Below, piece by piece: positions 62,169-64,000 of a stretch of 64,000 bases of DNA. The notes beneath the pieces are model-generated. The model did no database searches. It was not told the DNA's origin and worked only from the letters and a program-made list of their open reading frames with translations. The translations under genes and the position numbers were made by a program. This stretch comes from Streptomyces sp. NBC_00273 (GTDB taxonomy: Bacteria > Actinomycetota > Actinomycetes > Streptomycetales > Streptomycetaceae): NCBI RefSeq assembly GCF_036178145.1, contig NZ_CP108067.1, positions 9,439,001-9,503,000 of the forward strand, given 5' to 3'. Position 1 is the stretch's first letter. Each line of letters begins with the position of its first letter.

Positions 62169-62762
62169 TCAGATGAGGAAGGCCGGCAGGCGCTGGTTCA
62201 CGACCTCGTCGCGGGGGAGGAACAGACCGAATCGGGTCTCTATGAGCGCCAGTGTGTGGCGGTCGCGGTCGAGGTAGGACTCGCCGTCCGGTCGTGCGTA
62301 CGCGCCGTCCGGGTGCAGCACGCCAGCCGCTACCAGCTCCGGCAGCAGCAGGTCCGGCTGCTCACCCCATCGCCAGCCTTCCTCGCCGATCCCGAAACTG
62401 CAGACGTCCGCACCGTCCCTGGCATAGGAGAACATCGCCGGCGGATGGTCCGGTGAAGGATCCAGGTGAATGGCTTCCACGCCGTTCCGGGAGATCTCCA
62501 CCAGCCTGTCACCCCCGTTGCCCATCCCGTATTCAACGGCGAAGGCCCAGCCACCGCAGGCACCGACCCGCACAACGTCATCGTCGTCAGTCGCAAGGTC
62601 CAGAACCATGTTCCATGCCTCTGTGTCCGTGATCGGCGACACGACGGATCCCGGCGTGCCGCCCATCCGCACGCCCAGTTCCTGCGGCTCGATGCCACGC
62701 GCGAAGACCACGCCGTGCTGCCAGTCGTCCTGATCCACAAGCCACTGAATGCCGCTACTCAT
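62169..62762 (-). CDS. DUF6461 family protein
   Basis: Protein of 197 residues. The family traits are WLVDQDDWQHGVVFARGIEP, GACGGWAFAVEYGMGNGG, MFSYARDGADVCSFGIGEEG and the tail TLALIETRFGLFLPRDEV. Function is unknown, but DUF6461 proteins often lie with toxin or immunity genes in actinobacteria. ATG at 62762. It stands alone, and the gap to the right (62763-63025) holds nothing. Confidence 0.75.
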   Translation of the reverse strand: MSSGIQWLVDQDDWQHGVVFARGIEPQELGVRMGGTPGSVVSPITDTEAWNMVLDLATDDDDVVRVGACGGWAFAVEYGMGNGGDRLVEISRNGVEAIHLDPSPDHPPAMFSYARDGADVCSFGIGEEGWRWGEQPDLLLPELVAAGVLHPDGAYARPDGESYLDRDRHTLALIETRFGLFLPRDEVVNQRLPAFLI

Positions 62763-63025
62763 GGCGTCTCCCCCCCCCCACGGGCGCAGACAGTACCTCC
62801 ATCCGCACCCACCGAAGTGATCACCCTAGTCGGCAGTACCGACAGGGCCGCGTACGAGGATTGGACGCCTGGCCCCACCAGGGCGATGGTGGACTCTCCA
62901 GCGATCACGGTGGCCGCCTGCTGATCTCGGAGCCCGCCGAACGCTTCTCTGGGTGGTGCAGGTGCAGCTGAGCCCGTGCAGGTGAGCCGGATTCCGTGTC
63001 AGCCCGGCCAATCGGTTCGAGGCTT

Positions 63026-63367
63026 TCAGCGATACCAGTCGAGGGGTTCCGCCGCGTACGTGCCGTCGGAAAGGATTGCGTCAGTCAGCTCGAACCGCCG
63101 CCGGCGATCGCCGGCCGGCTCCTGCCGGGCGATGACGGTTCCGGCGGGGCGGCTACTGACGATCTGCACCGCGTGGCCGTCCGGGGCCCGCGCACCGATC
63201 AGGGTGTATGTGCGGGCGGGTCTCGTTGCTGCCCCGTCTTCGCCCCGTGCAGTGCCGCGCCGGGCAGCACGCCTACGGCGGGCTCGTGCGTCGAGGCCAA
63301 CAAATGCGACCACGGCGAGGCCGCCCAGAACCTCCGCGATCGAGCCCGCGATTACGTCGTTCAGCAT
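63026..63367 (-). CDS. small membrane protein
   Basis: Protein of 113 residues from ATG 63367. A hydrophobic helix (AEVLGGLAVVAFVGLDARAR) is followed by a strongly basic region and a cytoplasmic domain (RTYTLIGARAPDGHAVQIVS, RFELTDAILSDGTYAAEP). It may anchor a regulatory domain to the membrane. No family is recognised. The longer open frame to 63607 has no ribosome site and looks like chance. Confidence 0.6.
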   Translation of the reverse strand: MLNDVIAGSIAEVLGGLAVVAFVGLDARARRRRAARRGTARGEDGAATRPARTYTLIGARAPDGHAVQIVSSRPAGTVIARQEPAGDRRRRFELTDAILSDGTYAAEPLDWYR

Positions 63368-63553
63368 ATCGGTGAGTTCTGTTCCTCTCTGTCGGTTGCC
63401 CGCAGCGAACGTCCCCCGAGGGACCGGTCGATGGGACGCGCCCGTGTGCCCGGAAGACGTCCGTGAAGCCGGGCCTTTCTGCGCTGGCGCCCCATTGAGA
63501 CAGACTTCGAATTCACTGCTCCTCGACACTTCGCGGGGTTCTAAAGTGCGGAC

Positions 63554-64000
63554 GTGACCCGCACTGAGGCATCCCCGGCGGATCGAGAGCTGCTTGACCT
63601 CCTCCACGACCGCGGCCTGGCCGTATCAGCGGCGCAACTCGAACGATGGCGCCGAGCCGGCCTGCTTCCGCGGCACGCCCGTAAGGCCCTGGGCCGAGGA
63701 CGGGGTTCGACATCCGTTCTGGACTCCCGCACCGTGGAGATCGCCGATGTCCTGACGCGTTGCAGCGGGCAGGGCAAGGACCTACGAGCCACAGCCCTGG
63801 CCTGGTACTTGCGAGCCGGCACACCAGGAGCGCACTCCCGCCAGCCGGTCCCGGAACCGCCCTTCGAACCCGTGCGTGACGCACTCGTCTGGGCCCTGCG
63901 CCGCAGCCCCGTCCAACGTCTGATCGAGCAGGCCCGACGAGCCCGCGACGACATCGACACGGACAACCTCTACGCCGACGCCGACAAGTTCCTCGCGCGC
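63554..64000 (+). CDS. MerR-like DNA-binding protein, incomplete at window end
   Basis: An open frame from the GTG at 63554 runs through the window edge (149 codons). It begins with ADRELLDLLHDRGLAVSAAQ, then ERWRRAGLLPRHARKALG, which looks like a MerR-type helix-turn-helix with its wing. VEIADVLTRCSGQGKDLRA and DALVWALRRSPVQRLIEQA follow. Its start lies 187 bp from the divergent small membrane gene. The family is a Streptomyces group of unknown function. The end of the gene is outside the window. Confidence 0.65.
   Translation, partial: MTRTEASPADRELLDLLHDRGLAVSAAQLERWRRAGLLPRHARKALGRGRGSTSVLDSRTVEIADVLTRCSGQGKDLRATALAWYLRAGTPGAHSRQPVPEPPFEPVRDALVWALRRSPVQRLIEQARRARDDIDTDNLYADADKFLAR

Noticed and set aside
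1..64000. CRISPR array, rRNA, tRNA or riboswitch
   Set aside because: Reading both strands, I saw no regular direct repeats with unique spacers, no rRNA or tRNA consensus, and no known riboswitch core.

Overview
The window looks like Streptomyces or a close relative. Base composition is strongly GC-rich, third codon positions are almost all G or C, GTG and TTG starts are frequent, and nearly every recognisable gene belongs to a family typical of that genus (CGNR zinc-finger protein, DUF6000, DUF5958, DUF6325, DUF6415, DUF6461, a Streptomyces-type secreted tripeptidyl aminopeptidase, a Trypco1/trypsin-STAND pair). No rRNA, tRNA, ribosomal protein or other core housekeeping gene was seen. Short single genes are separated by long stretches of decayed mobile-element DNA. 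This fits an accessory region such as a linear-chromosome arm, but that placement is inference.

Layout. 1-7.3 kb: a CGNR regulator divergent from an MBL-fold hydrolase across a repeated 9-bp motif, a DHFR/RibD-like reductase, a uridine-kinase-like NTPase, and remnants of four tyrosine-recombinase genes. 7.4-13.2 kb: a secreted chitin-binding peptide, a DUF6000/DUF5958 pair, a GNAT acetyltransferase and a DUF6325 pair. 13.9-22.8 kb: a ClC-type channel, a VOC protein, a broken IS5-type element, glutamate decarboxylase and a secreted tripeptidyl aminopeptidase. 23-26.9 kb: mostly pseudogenes (recombinase N-terminal half, alpha/beta hydrolase, TetR regulator, SnoaL-like fragment). 26.9-31.4 kb: a GH15 glucan hydrolase and a divergent HxlR regulator/NmrA-type reductase pair. 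31.7-37.4 kb: the most striking module, a Trypco1 gene followed 5 nt later by a 1378-residue trypsin-STAND-WD40 protein, with a membrane protein downstream. 38.2-42.7 kb: a TetR regulator with two operator-like palindromes, small membrane proteins, and kinase debris. 42.8-47.8 kb: broken HNH and HEAT-like genes, at least four IS remnants, and a HAD phosphatase flanked by 93-bp direct repeats. 47.8-52.2 kb: a GT87-like mannosyltransferase and a GntR-ABC transporter operon. 53.8-57.5 kb: a methyltransferase, a second decayed recombinase locus and another broken mobile-element gene. 57.5-64 kb: a monooxygenase, secreted and membrane proteins, a zinc metalloprotease pair, a CBM48 protein, a Nudix hydrolase, a DUF6461 protein, and a partial gene at the right edge.

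How it works together. Four regulator/target sets look intact: CGNR/MBL (1.2-1.4 kb), HxlR/NmrA (29.6-30.9 kb), GntR/ABC (49.8-52.2 kb), and TetR with its own promoter (38.9-39.6 kb). The Trypco1/trypsin-STAND-WD40 pair has the organisation of an NTP-controlled biological-conflict system. Many broken genes carry single in-frame stops or one frameshift. Short tandem repeats of 6-12 bp occur at well over a dozen places, and in at least two cases they sit where a gene was damaged.

Limits: family names come from recognising motifs by eye. No database search was run. Coordinates of pseudogenes and fragments are approximate.
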